A DNA stretch of 64,000 bases from Amylostereum areolatum (taxonomy: Eukaryota > Basidiomycota > Agaricomycetes > Russulales > Stereaceae), in contig SAXG01000002.1 in NCBI GenBank assembly GCA_012932865.1, positions 186,001-250,000 on the forward strand, written 5' to 3'. Positions 1 to 11,359 of this stretch are shown piece by piece. Each line of letters begins with the position of its first letter. Position 1 is the stretch's first letter. Under the pieces are notes generated by a model. It searched no databases, was not told the DNA's origin, and saw nothing but the letters and a program-made list of their open reading frames with translations. A program made the translations under genes and the position numbers.

Positions 1-249
1 AGCCTGCCGCGCATCCAGATGGTTGACGTGCCACCCGCGACGAGCCCGACGCCGAGCGGATTGCGAAGCTCGCCGCTGTCCCACCGTGAGGCGCAGGAGT
101 TAGACGTGCCCTCATCCGCAACGCCGTCGGGCCGCTTCTCGGACTACTCGTCCATCATGCAGGATACCAGCGTGCGCGGGATTTCAACTCCTTTCCCGAC
201 ATTCCCCTCCACGCCCCCGCCGTCAAACACACTGTCCCCGTACCGATAG
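1..249 (+). CDS. C-terminal end of an unknown protein (5' part outside window)
   Basis: An open frame enters from the left edge in phase with base 1 and ends at TAG 247-249. The 82 or so visible residues are Ser/Pro/Thr-rich and without a recognisable fold (SGRFSDYSS, STPFPTFPSTPPPSNTL near the end), as in a disordered tail. An in-frame ATG at 19 is probably internal, since the frame is open before it. No function can be given. Antisense reading frames here are not supported. Confidence 0.45.
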   Translation, partial: SLPRIQMVDVPPATSPTPSGLRSSPLSHREAQELDVPSSATPSGRFSDYSSIMQDTSVRGISTPFPTFPSTPPPSNTLSPYR

Positions 250-1960
250 TCACCGCAGGCCCGCGGGTCTCTGGATGTTGTACGGCATAGGTGTACTTAC
301 TTTCGATGATGTAGTTACCCTGGGCCCTCCGGCAGGCGCAATCGTAGCATTCTGCCTCCCCCACCTCCACTTCGGTTTCTCGAAGCATGGTCTTCTGGGG
401 TTGACTCCTCTCCCCGTTTTACTAACTTACTTGCTTTCCGGCCGCCCGGTGGCGCCGCCGTTGACACCCGAAGCTTTTACCTTGCACTCGCACCTTCTTC
501 ATCTTTCCCCCTTCGCAAGTCGGAAGTCAAGCCTCACCACCCCATCACCTCCGTCCCTCTCCCTCTCCTTTCACCGCATACTCCCTCCCATCCAATATTA
601 TCGTATCCGTACCATCACCCCTGTTTTCCCGTGGCTCTATTTTGCTTTTGGTTTCGTCGTTTAGGTGTATCAATTAGGCATAATGTGCGAAGAATGAACG
701 GCGTGGAAGCGTGGGACGCCCGAGGACGCCAGTCGCTTACACTCCTTGGGAGGATCATTTTACTGGCAAGTACATACTGATAACTGGACCCACGAGGGAA
801 AGGCCGCTCCATCGCGAGATCGCTGGGACGGAGTTCTTATTTTGACTACGCAAGGATGCAATCTGCTGAGTGCACAGGGAGGATTGCGGTGTAAAGTACA
901 AGTAGATCAAGTACACAAGATTGTAACCATGCTTGCCTAGGTAGATAAGGCAGACGGGAACAAGTCCCTGCCAGCCACAGATGTAAGAGATGGAAAGATC
1001 AAAAATGATTACACTTAGGATGGCTCTGACGAAACAAAGCGTTTGAACAGTGGCGTCACAGGGGGTAGCGTTAGGTAGCGTTAAGATATGATGGTCCGGT
1101 AGTCGTGCTTCTGAGTCGGTTCTGAGCTCTATCTCATACACGACTCAGAGGCGTGTCTTCCCGCAGCATGGGAGCAACAAGCGCGACCGGAGTCATATGC
1201 GGTCTGCCAGAATGAAAGTAACAAAGTTTTCGCATGAGTGTATCATCGAAAGGCCGCTTGAGCGTCGTGACCGCAGACCACCTCGTTTTGCCTGAAGAGT
1301 GGTTTGCCCGACCAACCCTGTGTGATGGTCCCCAAGCCATCAACAATCCATAGACCGTCACCAACGGTCACCGGAAAATTGTGGACGCAGGCATGTGCTT
1401 ATGTACCCTGAAGTGGAAATCAAACCGTGTGGAGGCTGGAAAAGATACTCTCACATCTCGTAGTGTGGGTATTGCGAGCTTGAGAGGGAATGATTCCGCC
1501 AAAGGATTGACAGGGTAGAGGGAAAGGACGGTCGCCATGCTGTTCGATGGGGTTCCAAACCTCTGGCGTGCGAATCTGTGAGGTAGACGAAGAGATTGTG
1601 GCTTGGTTACGATGCAGATCACGGAGGGGAAAGAGCGCTGGCGTCGTACATACCTATAGATCGGGAGGGAAAGTCCGATGATACGTCCAGGGAGTTAGAG
1701 ATGGGCAGCATGCATCGAGTCTTTACGCTTCACGCCCGACGCCATCTATGTAGACGGAGGGGAGAAGTCCTCGTCCACCGCATCTCCAGCCGTTCAACGT
1801 TCATTGAATATTGAATGGTCATATTTCGGATATTTCATATCCAAAGTACCGCAGCATATACGCGGTCCTAATGGTTGGATTATGCAAACGGCTGTAAATA
1901 AAACTCCTCTGCCGCATTGATCACTCGATCGACTCACCTGCTCAGATTATCCGGACCAAA
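250..1960. other. Intergenic, about 1.7 kb, no supported gene
   Basis: Only short unrelated reading frames are seen on both strands, none resembling a known family or bounded by convincing splice sites. A C/T-rich stretch at about 480-600 looks like 3' flank of the left gene. The rest should hold the 3' end of the small basic-protein gene on the minus strand. Confidence 0.4.
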
Positions 1961-2308
1961 TCACTCATCCTCGTCCACAGGCATCTTCTCCGCCTCCTTC
2001 CTCGCTTTCCTGCGCCCACCCATCATCATACCCACATAATCCGCCTCGCCCAGTACATGCCCCTCCGCACCCGATGTGCGTTTGCTCGCGGCAGCCTTGT
2101 CCTTCAACCCTGCCTTCTTCTTCGAGGACGCTACAACAGCAGTTTTCTCAACCTGAAGCGCTGCCACCCGTTTTCGTCGGCGTCAGCGTAGAGGCCTTTT
2201 TCTGCACAGTCCGGTCGATCCGAGTCGAACGTGAGATACCGTTTAGATCGGAACGAATGGAGCGGGGTGACGAACGTTGCGCTTGTGTAGTTTTGCGCTG
2301 CGGCCCAT
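1961..2308 (-). CDS. Small Lys/Arg/Ala-rich conserved fungal-type protein
   Basis: The minus-strand frame ends at TGA (1963-1961). Its last 60 or so residues are Lys/Ala-rich, followed by GEADYVGMMMGGRRKARKEA and an acidic end. The best start is ATG 2308-2306, which opens MGRSAKLHKR. That frame stops soon, so one intron of about 115 nt is inferred: donor GTTCGT after the tenth or eleventh codon, a CTGAC branch site, and an acceptor near 2154-2165. The spliced protein would be about 75-80 residues, highly basic, likely nuclear or nucleolar. I recall similar small fungal proteins with an MGRSAK start but cannot name the family. The acceptor is not uniquely fixed. Confidence 0.5.
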
Positions 2309-2599
2309 ATTTGATGATGGTGTGTGATTTTAGCTATGAGGCAAGCATGGGAGGTAGAAATGGGGAAAGGGTTCAGAAAAGCCGTCGTGGGGTCATTCGG
2401 ACCGGACGCCCGACTGCCGTACAATGTACGTTGTCACTCGATACAATCTCATTTAACTCGTTTCCTCGTTCCATACAATCGGGAGAGTAGACTACAATAT
2501 ATTGCTGTATAGTTTATATTCGAACTATAACTACCTTGCATCGACTTGGCACCTGCTACATGACGCAAATGTGCGCGATTTTATGCGGCGATATACACC

Positions 2600-4127
<1,528 letters not shown>

Positions 4128-4309
4128 GATACCCGATAGAGCTACTGATTCCTGCTGGCCGCCGTGTGTCGGGCTGGCTTGGGCGATGGTGGAGAACCGA
4201 GTCAAAGTCGTGTACTCTTTGTACCTTGCGATCGCGAAAAGTATTCAAACCAGACAGAGGATCTATCGGCTTCATCGGCCGACACGGCTGAGGGTACGTA
4301 AATGTCACA

Positions 4310-4317
4310 TGACGTCA
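4310..4317. promoter_or_regulatory. CRE/ATF-type palindrome in the DAHP synthase-TIM9 divergent promoter
   Basis: A perfect TGACGTCA palindrome lies in the 363-bp gap between the two divergent start codons, 183 bp from the DAHP synthase ATG and 174 bp from the TIM9 ATG. bZIP factors of the ATF/CREB class bind this site, and Gcn4/Cpc1-type factors can bind it weakly. Control of an aromatic amino-acid gene by such a factor is plausible but inferred. Confidence 0.4.
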
Positions 4318-4490
4318 CACGAGCGGCGAGTCCGACGCGGCGACGCGGTGCAGTGCCCACTGCCAGCAGGCTTGAGGAGCACGGTCACCTACTCGCCCAT
4401 TTCATTCCACGTTCTTCTTCTCTAGTCGTACATCTACCGTGTGTGGTATCATACATTTCAAAACGACCTCTCTAACGGCTTCCAAAGGTC

Positions 4491-4916
4491 ATGGATTTCT
4501 CAGGTTTCAACTCTGCCGAGCAGGCGCATATGTCTCGCGTCATTGAGAAGAAGCAGGTGCGTACTTGGGAATTTACTTCTCGTAAACGTCTAATACCTCT
4601 CCGCAGATGCAAGATTTCATGCGGATGTACTCAAGCCTTGTAGAACGATGCTTCAGCTCTTGCTGCAACGATTTCACCAGCAAAGCCCTCTCATCAAAAG
4701 AGGTCTACTTTACCTTCTCTTTTGTGACATCGTTGACTGACCCGTGATCATACACAGGAGCAATGCATGATGAACTGCGCGGATAAATTCTTGAAACATT
4801 CGGAGCGAGTGGGTGCGAGGTTTGCGGAACAAAACGCAGGTACGTCACGGCCCTCTTCCTTTCCTTGTCGTATTTGACATTTGCTGTATCCAGAGGCCAT
4901 GGGTGGACAAAAATGA
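4491..4916 (+). CDS. TIM9: Mitochondrial inner-membrane translocase chaperone Tim9
   Basis: Four exons (4491-4556, 4607-4702, 4758-4839, 4894-4916) join to an 88-residue protein, the usual small-Tim length. It carries the twin CX3C motif (CFSSC and CMMNC) followed by the Tim9 hallmark [13 protein letters not shown]. Tim9 forms a hexamer with Tim10 in the intermembrane space and carries carrier-type precursors to the TIM22 complex; the four cysteines form two disulfides. All junctions have GT..AG borders and keep frame. An extra Cys follows the first motif (CFSSCC). The gene is divergent from DAHP synthase. Confidence 0.95.
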
Positions 4917-6045
4917 TCGAAACACGTCGATGCTTCCATATATATATTCGCCCTAATGTCATTCTGCTCGTCTGTCGTGCGCTCTCTGCTCCCTCTGTCC
5001 TCGTCCGAACGCTATGATGGGACACCACCTCCCTTTCAAAGTTTATTCACAGTTCAAACTGCAGAGCTAACTGTTTGCCGCCGCGCAATTATTCCATTGG
5101 AAACAACTTGCGACGTCGCCTTTTCCCGACTCCATACCTCGTTATACACCTCTCACTAGGGAAAGGCTGACGTCCCCTTGCATACAAGTCACAACCCCTA
5201 GTTCAGGACCCCGCGTGCCCCAACTGCCATTTCTATGTGGCGTTTCTGCCTTTACCTGACTTCTTGTGAATGTATACATCACGCTGATTTTACTCACGAA
5301 GATTGCGAGCGCGGGACGCATTGCCTCGCTTGGTGGTGTAGCATCACTTCATGGTGAAACTCAGCATCATATTCCCACCGGAATTCTGGTGGTCGATTTG
5401 CGCTCTCGCCAGCTCCATGGACACCCTTTTCTCATGTGTTTCAAACAGATACGTCGGGTTCCACTGGCAGTCATCACACACCGATCATGTTCAGTGGCAA
5501 GTCTGCCAGGGATTGTCCGGCGCTCCTCATCGGTTATCCTGCTTTCTCCCTCGTATTCATTGTAGGCCCCTCAAATCACAGAAACCCGATTCCGTCCAAG
5601 CCCTCTCTGATAAGCAAGCTGTCAGCTCCCATCGCCGATGATGCTATTGTCATCAGGTAACCCACGCCCCTTGCTTTCAATCCTCCTTATCCAAGACCTG
5701 CACCCCAGCACAACTTTCCACGTCATATGGCCATCCGACATTCAACGTACGTAAGGCATCCATCTTGCAAGTGGTGTTTCTCATCATCCCCAGAGCGGTT
5801 CTTCGCATGGGGATATCGGTAGTGTCAGGAATATGTGCTCTAAACCACCTTATGGCAGGAACGATCGTATTCACACACTCAAAAGTCATTCTAATTCCCC
5901 TGGCGCTCTAAATGCCCCTTGACAGAGTAATCATGGGTCGTACCGGTTTAGTAGGCGTAGGTTTGATCATCTGTGCGGAGGCTGAAAATTCCAGCTTATA
6001 TCGTGACGTGAGGGAGGAGATGAAGCTCGTGTCCCAGCAGACAAC
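4917..6045. other. Intergenic, about 1.1 kb, no supported gene
   Basis: Several overlapping short frames occur at 5266-5660 (+) and 5677-5889 (-). None has a recognisable motif or a coherent exon chain. The last part should contain the promoter of the 7TM-type gene. Confidence 0.4.
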
Positions 6046-7274
6046 ATGGCCCCCCAGACGCCGATCAGCGAGCTCTCGTTCAAGCTCCGCGATGTCTATG
6101 TTAACGCAACAATCTTGGAGAGTCTAGTGAACGGTACGCGTCGCACCTCCTGGTGCTTTGTGCTCGCTGCCTAACGGAGGTCTACAGGGATATACACCGC
6201 GATTGTGGTCGGAACGATTTTCAGCCTCCGTAAGTCCTTCCCGATCGTCGTCGCTTGTTGCTGAGGTATGCTTGTCGAGCGACAGTTACCAGAGGGAGAC
6301 TCCACGCTGTCCAAAAACCCATACTCCTCGTGATGTTTCTGATGTACATATTTTCTACGATTCATCTCGCTCAGCGCTGGCAACTCGTGCGCGCTGCGTT
6401 CATCGCACATGGGCAAACAGCCGACACGATTTTCCAGTACATGCTCCATCAGCCGCAGTGGTCGATCATGCTAGGCTCGACCATGCTCAGTGTGAACACG
6501 CTCTTGGCAGATTTTGTGCTGGTAGGTGCTCTTCTATGTACCTCTCACGATGCATGGACGCCTAATGTTATCCTTTAGATTTGGCGTTGCTGGAAGGTGT
6601 GGGGACGCGACTGGCGTGTCATCGTTTTGCCCGTGTGCAGTACCCTTGTTGGAATAGGTACAACACGCTTCACACTAACCCACGACCACAACTGATACCC
6701 ACCACTCGTAGCCTTTTGCATCATATCGCTGTTCGCGCAGTCCAAGCCTGGCGCTCAATTAGCCACCCACAGGAACGCTTTCGTCCATTCGGCGGTGATA
6801 TTCTTCTCCCTCTCCCTTGCCACCACTCTGCTCGTGACCATATCCGTCCTATATCGCGTCTTCTCCCTCAAGCGCGGGCGGACTGGCCAGTGGAAAGACC
6901 ATTCTTACAACGAAGCCATTGTGGAATCGGCTCTGCTCTACTCGCTCAACCTCATCATCTTCCTGCCATTTTTGGTACGCGACGACTTCAATGATGCCTA
7001 CCCCCAAGCCATCCTCGCTCAGATGACCGTCAGTTATTCTTAAACTTTCTGATCTAGAGTTAACTGACTTACACCGCAGGGGATCGCTCCGACCCTTATT
7101 ATCGCTCGCATTGCGCTGGGCATTTGCCGACCGGATGCGATGTGGCCTTCCACGAACAAGTCGTCTCTCGCCGGACTCGACCAAGCCGGACTGGAAAGCT
7201 CGCATCCTGGCCGCATCTTCGAAAACGAATTCAAGAACGCCGACTCGCAGAGCGACGTTGATGAGAAAGTGTAG
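6046..7274 (+). CDS. 7TM-type membrane protein of an agaricomycete-expanded family
   Basis: The start ATG 6046 opens MAPQTPISELSFKLRDVYVNAT. Inferred exons join the hydrophobic segments IYTAIVVGTIFSLL, PILLVMFLMYIFSTI, WSIMLGSTMLSVNTLLADF, VIVLPVCSTLVGIAFCIISLF, VIFFSLSLATTLLVTISVLY, SALLYSLNLIIFLPFLV and APTLIIARIALGI: seven membrane segments with an extracellular-looking N-terminus and a hydrophilic C-tail ending at TAG 7272-7274. Intron acceptors at about 6285 (gcgacag) and 7080 keep the frame. Such 7TM proteins are numerous in mushrooms and mostly uncharacterised; a receptor-like role is inference only. The length is about 320 residues. Confidence 0.8.
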
Positions 7275-7551
7275 GGCGAAAGACGTCTTTCCTTGAATGT
7301 AACTTGTTACGAGTCGGGAATGTACTATCATATGCATACTTATACGAATCTACGATGTCTTTGTCAACTTCTGAAAAGCCAATCAGTACTAGTTCCGGAG
7401 CGCTGGAGACAAGACCGGAGTAGTTCACCTAACCACGCTCCTGCACGCGGGCCAGGACTCTGATTCTGAAGCATAAAAGGATAAAAACAGTACGTGTAAA
7501 CTACTATACTATCTGGGGCGAGAGTCGAGAGTCTCGCATGTGTCCAGAGCA

Positions 7552-7566
7552 GCACGTGCGGTACTT
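7552..7566. repeat. Left copy of 15-bp target-site duplication
   Basis: GCACGTGCGGTACTT occurs here and again at 8137-8151 with no mismatch. The copies directly bound a 570-bp segment that begins with a T run. The site contains the palindrome GCACGTGC. Confidence 0.85.
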
Positions 7567-8136
7567 TTTTTTTTTTTTTTTTTTTTGAATACATTTATAT
7601 CCCGCGTCAAGTACCTAAGACTAAATGCGGCTCCCCGAAGGGTACAGGTGAACGGAAAGTATGGTAGAACAGAGTCGGACAGAAGGATGGAAGGGTCGTT
7701 GAAAGGAAGGGATGCGTCGAACTCGAGTGGCAAGAGACGGCGCGTTGGGAGAACCGCACGCGGGGGCCGCGCGGTGAAGGGGGGCAAAGCCCCATGAAGA
7801 ACCGGACCCCATACCAGCGGGCGTCGACGACAGCTGCAGGCACACTGCCGCCTCGCAGCGCTGGCGCATAGAGGAGAGGGAGCCAGACATTGCTGGGCCT
7901 CAAGAACTCAGCGGGGGAAACCGGGGTGGGTAGGAGGGGTGGGCCGTCGTCCACGTCGACGGCCTCGGTTCTGCGGGTACCAACGACGTTCCGCATATGT
8001 CGCTGGCTTGCGGCGGAGGGCTGCCGACTTTGACGAGCCTGGCAAGCCAGGTTCTCGCCTCCCCAGGCCTCCCACGCACCCACTTGGGGTCCCCAATCCC
8101 AAGTGATGGTGGTGGTTAGAGGTCAAGAGAGCCCTG
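7567..8136 (-). mobile_element. Poly(A)-tailed retroinsertion (SINE, truncated LINE or retrocopy)
   Basis: The 570-bp segment lies between perfect 15-bp direct repeats. It starts on the plus strand with an uninterrupted run of 20 T (22 counting the two in the repeat), which is a 3' poly(A) tail on the minus strand. This is the signature of target-primed reverse transcription. On the minus strand the body is GC-rich, ends TATAAATGTATTC before the tail, and holds a small hairpin (GGGGCAAAGCCCC at 7781-7793). No reverse transcriptase motif is visible and I see no clear tRNA-like A/B boxes, so it is non-autonomous. The overlapping frames of 70-160 residues inside it have no recognised relatives. 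The intact duplication suggests a fairly recent event. Confidence 0.8.
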
Positions 8137-8151
8137 GCACGTGCGGTACTT
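8137..8151. repeat. Right copy of 15-bp target-site duplication
   Basis: Second perfect copy of GCACGTGCGGTACTT, ending 99 bp before the peroxiredoxin start codon. Confidence 0.85.
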
Positions 8152-8250
8152 ACTCATGCAGACTCCAGAGCCTGGCTCTGCCAAGGCTCTGCGTCATTTT
8201 CTCTAACTCAAAAAGCCTCACCTGATTTCCAACTCGCACGAACTGCCAAC

Positions 8251-9028
8251 ATGCCTCATCCCCTCGTCGGCAAGAAAGCACCCTCTCTGTCGCTTCCCAA
8301 GCAGGATGGAGAGGTTTACAACTTCAACCCTGGAACTCAAGGAGCCCCGGTAGCGGTCTTCTTCGTTCCAGATGCTGGTAACTTGACCGGGTTTTTGACT
8401 TTGCGACCAGAGGTATCTGATGATTCGACAGATTCTTTTGGGTGTTCGAGAGAGATTTGCGGCTTCCGGGATGCACTTGTCGGTAAGTAACGTCGAGCCA
8501 CGAGTGGCGCTTCAGTCTTGTGGACCGTGGCCTGCCTACATGATCGGGCGTCTAACGAACGATGAACTATGTAGACCAGGCCGCATTCACGGGGTCGAAG
8601 ATCTCCCTCATTGGCATCGGCCCGAACACGGTCGAGCAGATGAAGATGGTTGCGGATAAGCAGAAGGTTACGGTGCGCCCTCATTTCCTCCTTGCTCGCA
8701 AGTTACCACCGTCCTCAGTATTCGACACTTTCCTCCATAGTACCCGATGCTGAGTGACGACAAGGGCGAGGCCCGCAAGGCATATAGCGTAGGTAGGGGT
8801 CTTATGGGCTTGACCGAAGGACGCACGACTTTCTTCCTGGACAAGGAGGGCGTTGTTCGGTACGTTATGCCAGAAGATAGTTGTGCAGGTACTCATCTTC
8901 CTTGAATCGTTCGCAGCGACGTTATGGACTCCGTCATCAACTACAATGGGCACATTAAATTTGTGAATAAGTGCCTGCAGGACCTGGAGGCTGAGGAGAA
9001 GAAATCCGCGGCAACGACGACGTCGTAG
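8251..9028 (+). CDS. PrxQ/BCP-type thioredoxin-dependent peroxiredoxin
   Basis: The start ATG 8251 opens MPHPLVGKKAPSLSLPKQDGE, as in AhpC/TSA-family enzymes. Five exons are inferred. The second carries DSFGCSREICGFRDALV: the first Cys is the expected peroxidatic residue and the Cys five positions later fits the resolving Cys of the PrxQ/BCP class. Later blocks (KISLIGIGPN, YPMLSDDKGEARKAYSVG, GRTTFFLDKEGVVR) match the thioredoxin fold. The protein is about 185 residues and ends at TAG 9026-9028 after a Ser/Thr-rich tail. It should reduce hydroperoxides using thioredoxin, in cytosol or nucleus (no targeting signal seen). Its promoter is interrupted by the retroinsertion ending about 100 bp upstream. 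Confidence 0.87.
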
Positions 9029-9365
9029 GTCGTCGGGATTCAGAGAGAGCAGGATCGAGGTGGCGGTTTCTTGAATAATACCTTTGTAGTATGTTTTCTA
9101 CCCAACACGTGTACAGGATTCTTCTGAGTCCGCAGATTTGCATAACGGTCATGTCTGAGAGATGCGTTTGCCGGAGCAACGGATTCCTTCGGATTTTTTA
9201 ACGCAAAGTGTAAGACGTTATGCTGTTGAAGATACGAATCACATGCGTCAAACTAGTGCGGTGCCGAGTCCCGACAACATACTTATTTCCCCGCATTCCT
9301 TCCAGTCCCCGCAAGGGCTTTATCCTCTCCTTACTCCCCATTCACCTCCCGCATCCAACGCCAGA

Positions 9366-10813
9366 ATGATCGTGACGCCAGTAACAAAGCTGCTTGGGAT
9401 TCGCGTGTACGCCCACTATACTTAACCACTCAGTCGAGCACTCGGCTCACGGCTCACCACAGGCCCATCGTACAGGGTGGTATGCAATGGCGCGTTCATC
9501 CTTGTGTTCTAAACCTCGCCGCCTTTTAACGCAGCTTCGGTCTCGTAGGGTTGGCCTTCCGCAACTAGCAGCAGGCGTATCCAACGCGGGCGGTCTCGGC
9601 GTCCTCACCGCGCTCACTCAACCCAGTCCGGACGCGTTGCGCGTCGCCATTCGCGAAACGCGCAAGTTGACGGACAAGCCATTTGGCGTGAACATCACCC
9701 TCCTCCCCTCCATCAACCCGCCAGACTACGAGGGCTATGCCCGTGCAGCATTTGAGGAGGGTGTCAAGATATTCGAGACCGCCGGAAACGCCCGTTCGCA
9801 CTCCCTCTTTCCTTCACCCGTGAATATAGGATTGCTGACCCCGGTGTTCGTGCAGCGGGAAAGCTCATCAGCTACTTTAAATCAAACGGATGTGTTGTCA
9901 TTCACAAATGCACGACCATTCGACATGCGAAGGTGAACACAACCTGCAGGTTCTGTCGATACACCTCACTGACATGAGGCCGCAGTCAGCAGCTCGTCAC
10001 GGCGTCGACATCCTGAGCATTGATGGGTTCGAATGTCAGTCGTCTATGGACAAGTATACGCGCGTTTGGAAGTATTCTAAATAAATTGTAGGCGCGGGAC
10101 ACCCAGGAGAGGAAGACACGCCCGGCTTGATCCTGGTATGAGGATTCTGGCCTTGATCTCACAGACCATCCTTTACTAACCTCCGGTCAAGCTTGCACGC
10201 GCGGCACAGGAGCTCGACATACCTTACCTTGCATCGGGTGGAATCGCAGATAGTCGCGGGTTTGCTGCCGCGCTTGCGCTCGGCGCCTCCGGCGTAAACA
10301 TGGGTAGGAACCTCCTCTCTGTCGGTTTGTATCGCTCCTGACTTGGCGATTGGTGCAGGGACCCGGTTCATGTGCACCGTAGAAAGGTATCATCCGTCGC
10401 GTACTTATTTGTCTATACCCGCGCTCACGCCACACCCACCCAACAGTCCGATCCACCAGAACATCAAGGACAAAATCGTCGCCTCCTCCGAGCTGGATAC
10501 CGTGCACATCTTCCGCACACTCCACAACACCGCGCGTGTCTTCAAGAACAAGGTTTCCCAAGAGGTGGTCGCGATCGAGCGGCGCCCGGGCGGTGCCAAA
10601 TTCGAGGACGTCCGCGATCTCGTCTCCGGCGCGCGCGGGCGGCTCGTATACGAGAACGGCGATCCTGACTACGGTATCTGGTCCGCGGGGTTGACGGTTG
10701 GGTTGATCAAGGACATCCCGACATGCGAGGAGCTCCTCAGCAGGATGGAGAGGGAGACCGAAGCGATCATCGACGGGCTCACTAAGCTCAAGGTGGTCCA
10801 GGCCAAACTGTAG
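9366..10813 (+). CDS. Nitronate monooxygenase (2-nitropropane dioxygenase family)
   Basis: This FMN enzyme oxidises alkyl nitronates such as propionate 3-nitronate. Seen in order: LLGIRVPIVQGGMQWVG, LAAGVSNAGGLGVLTAL, DKPFGVNITLLPS, HGVDILSIDGFE, GAGHPGEEDTPGLILL, YLASGGIADSRGFAAALAL, then GASGVNMGTRFMCT, the phosphate-binding region. Its length is about 350 residues, ending at TAG 10811-10813. Exon 1 ends at 9406 before GTACGC. Intron 2 (9490-9548) must start GCGCGT, a GC-AG intron, to give the family sequence GGMQWVG. Either detoxification or nitrogen use is possible; nothing in the neighbourhood decides. Confidence 0.9.
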
Positions 10814-11359
10814 TACGGCCCGTCTTCCACACTTATGTACAACGTACTGGATTTGAACTTGGACTTGGCTTCGATAAAGAAGATTGTACGCATGAGATCC
10901 ACTGTTCCGTGTTTCAAGCAAGATGCTGATATCGAGCAGATGGGGGGAACATAATCGACAGCGAATGCAATGCGAGTATTACTACTGTGCTTTATGGTTA
11001 CGTAGCCCGACAACAGACCGGAGGAGGGAGAGAAAGGAGAAAATGCAAAGCAATCGACTTGAGCACGACAGCGAACAGAGACGAGATAGAGGGAGGATGA
11101 CATACGATAACATAGGGCGACCAGGAGTGTGTGAGAGTGGATAACGTAGATGAGGAAGATATGGATGGATGGCAAGATGCAAGATGCCAGGATGATTCGG
11201 AAGGGTTGGAATAACACACCGAGAGGGGTCAGGTTTTGCAGTGATAAGGATACAAGCATGCATAAGCATACACCTCCGCAGTACTGTGGGGAGTGAAACG
11301 AATCAATGTCCACGACAGGCTATAAAACAGTTATCAACGCGAAATGCCTACGAAACCAC
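10814..11359. other. Convergent 3' region between nitronate monooxygenase and MPS1
   Basis: No supported gene. A minus-strand reading frame across this interval (to 11313) is low-complexity and overlaps the coding end of the monooxygenase antisense, so I do not accept it. Confidence 0.5.

Noticed and set aside
5266..5889. Overlapping short frames that might be a decayed F-box or other gene
   Set aside because: No motif could be recognised and no exon chain joins them.
10669..11313. 214-residue minus-strand frame after nitronate monooxygenase
   Set aside because: Leu/Ser-rich, no motif, and overlaps the conserved C-terminus of the monooxygenase antisense.
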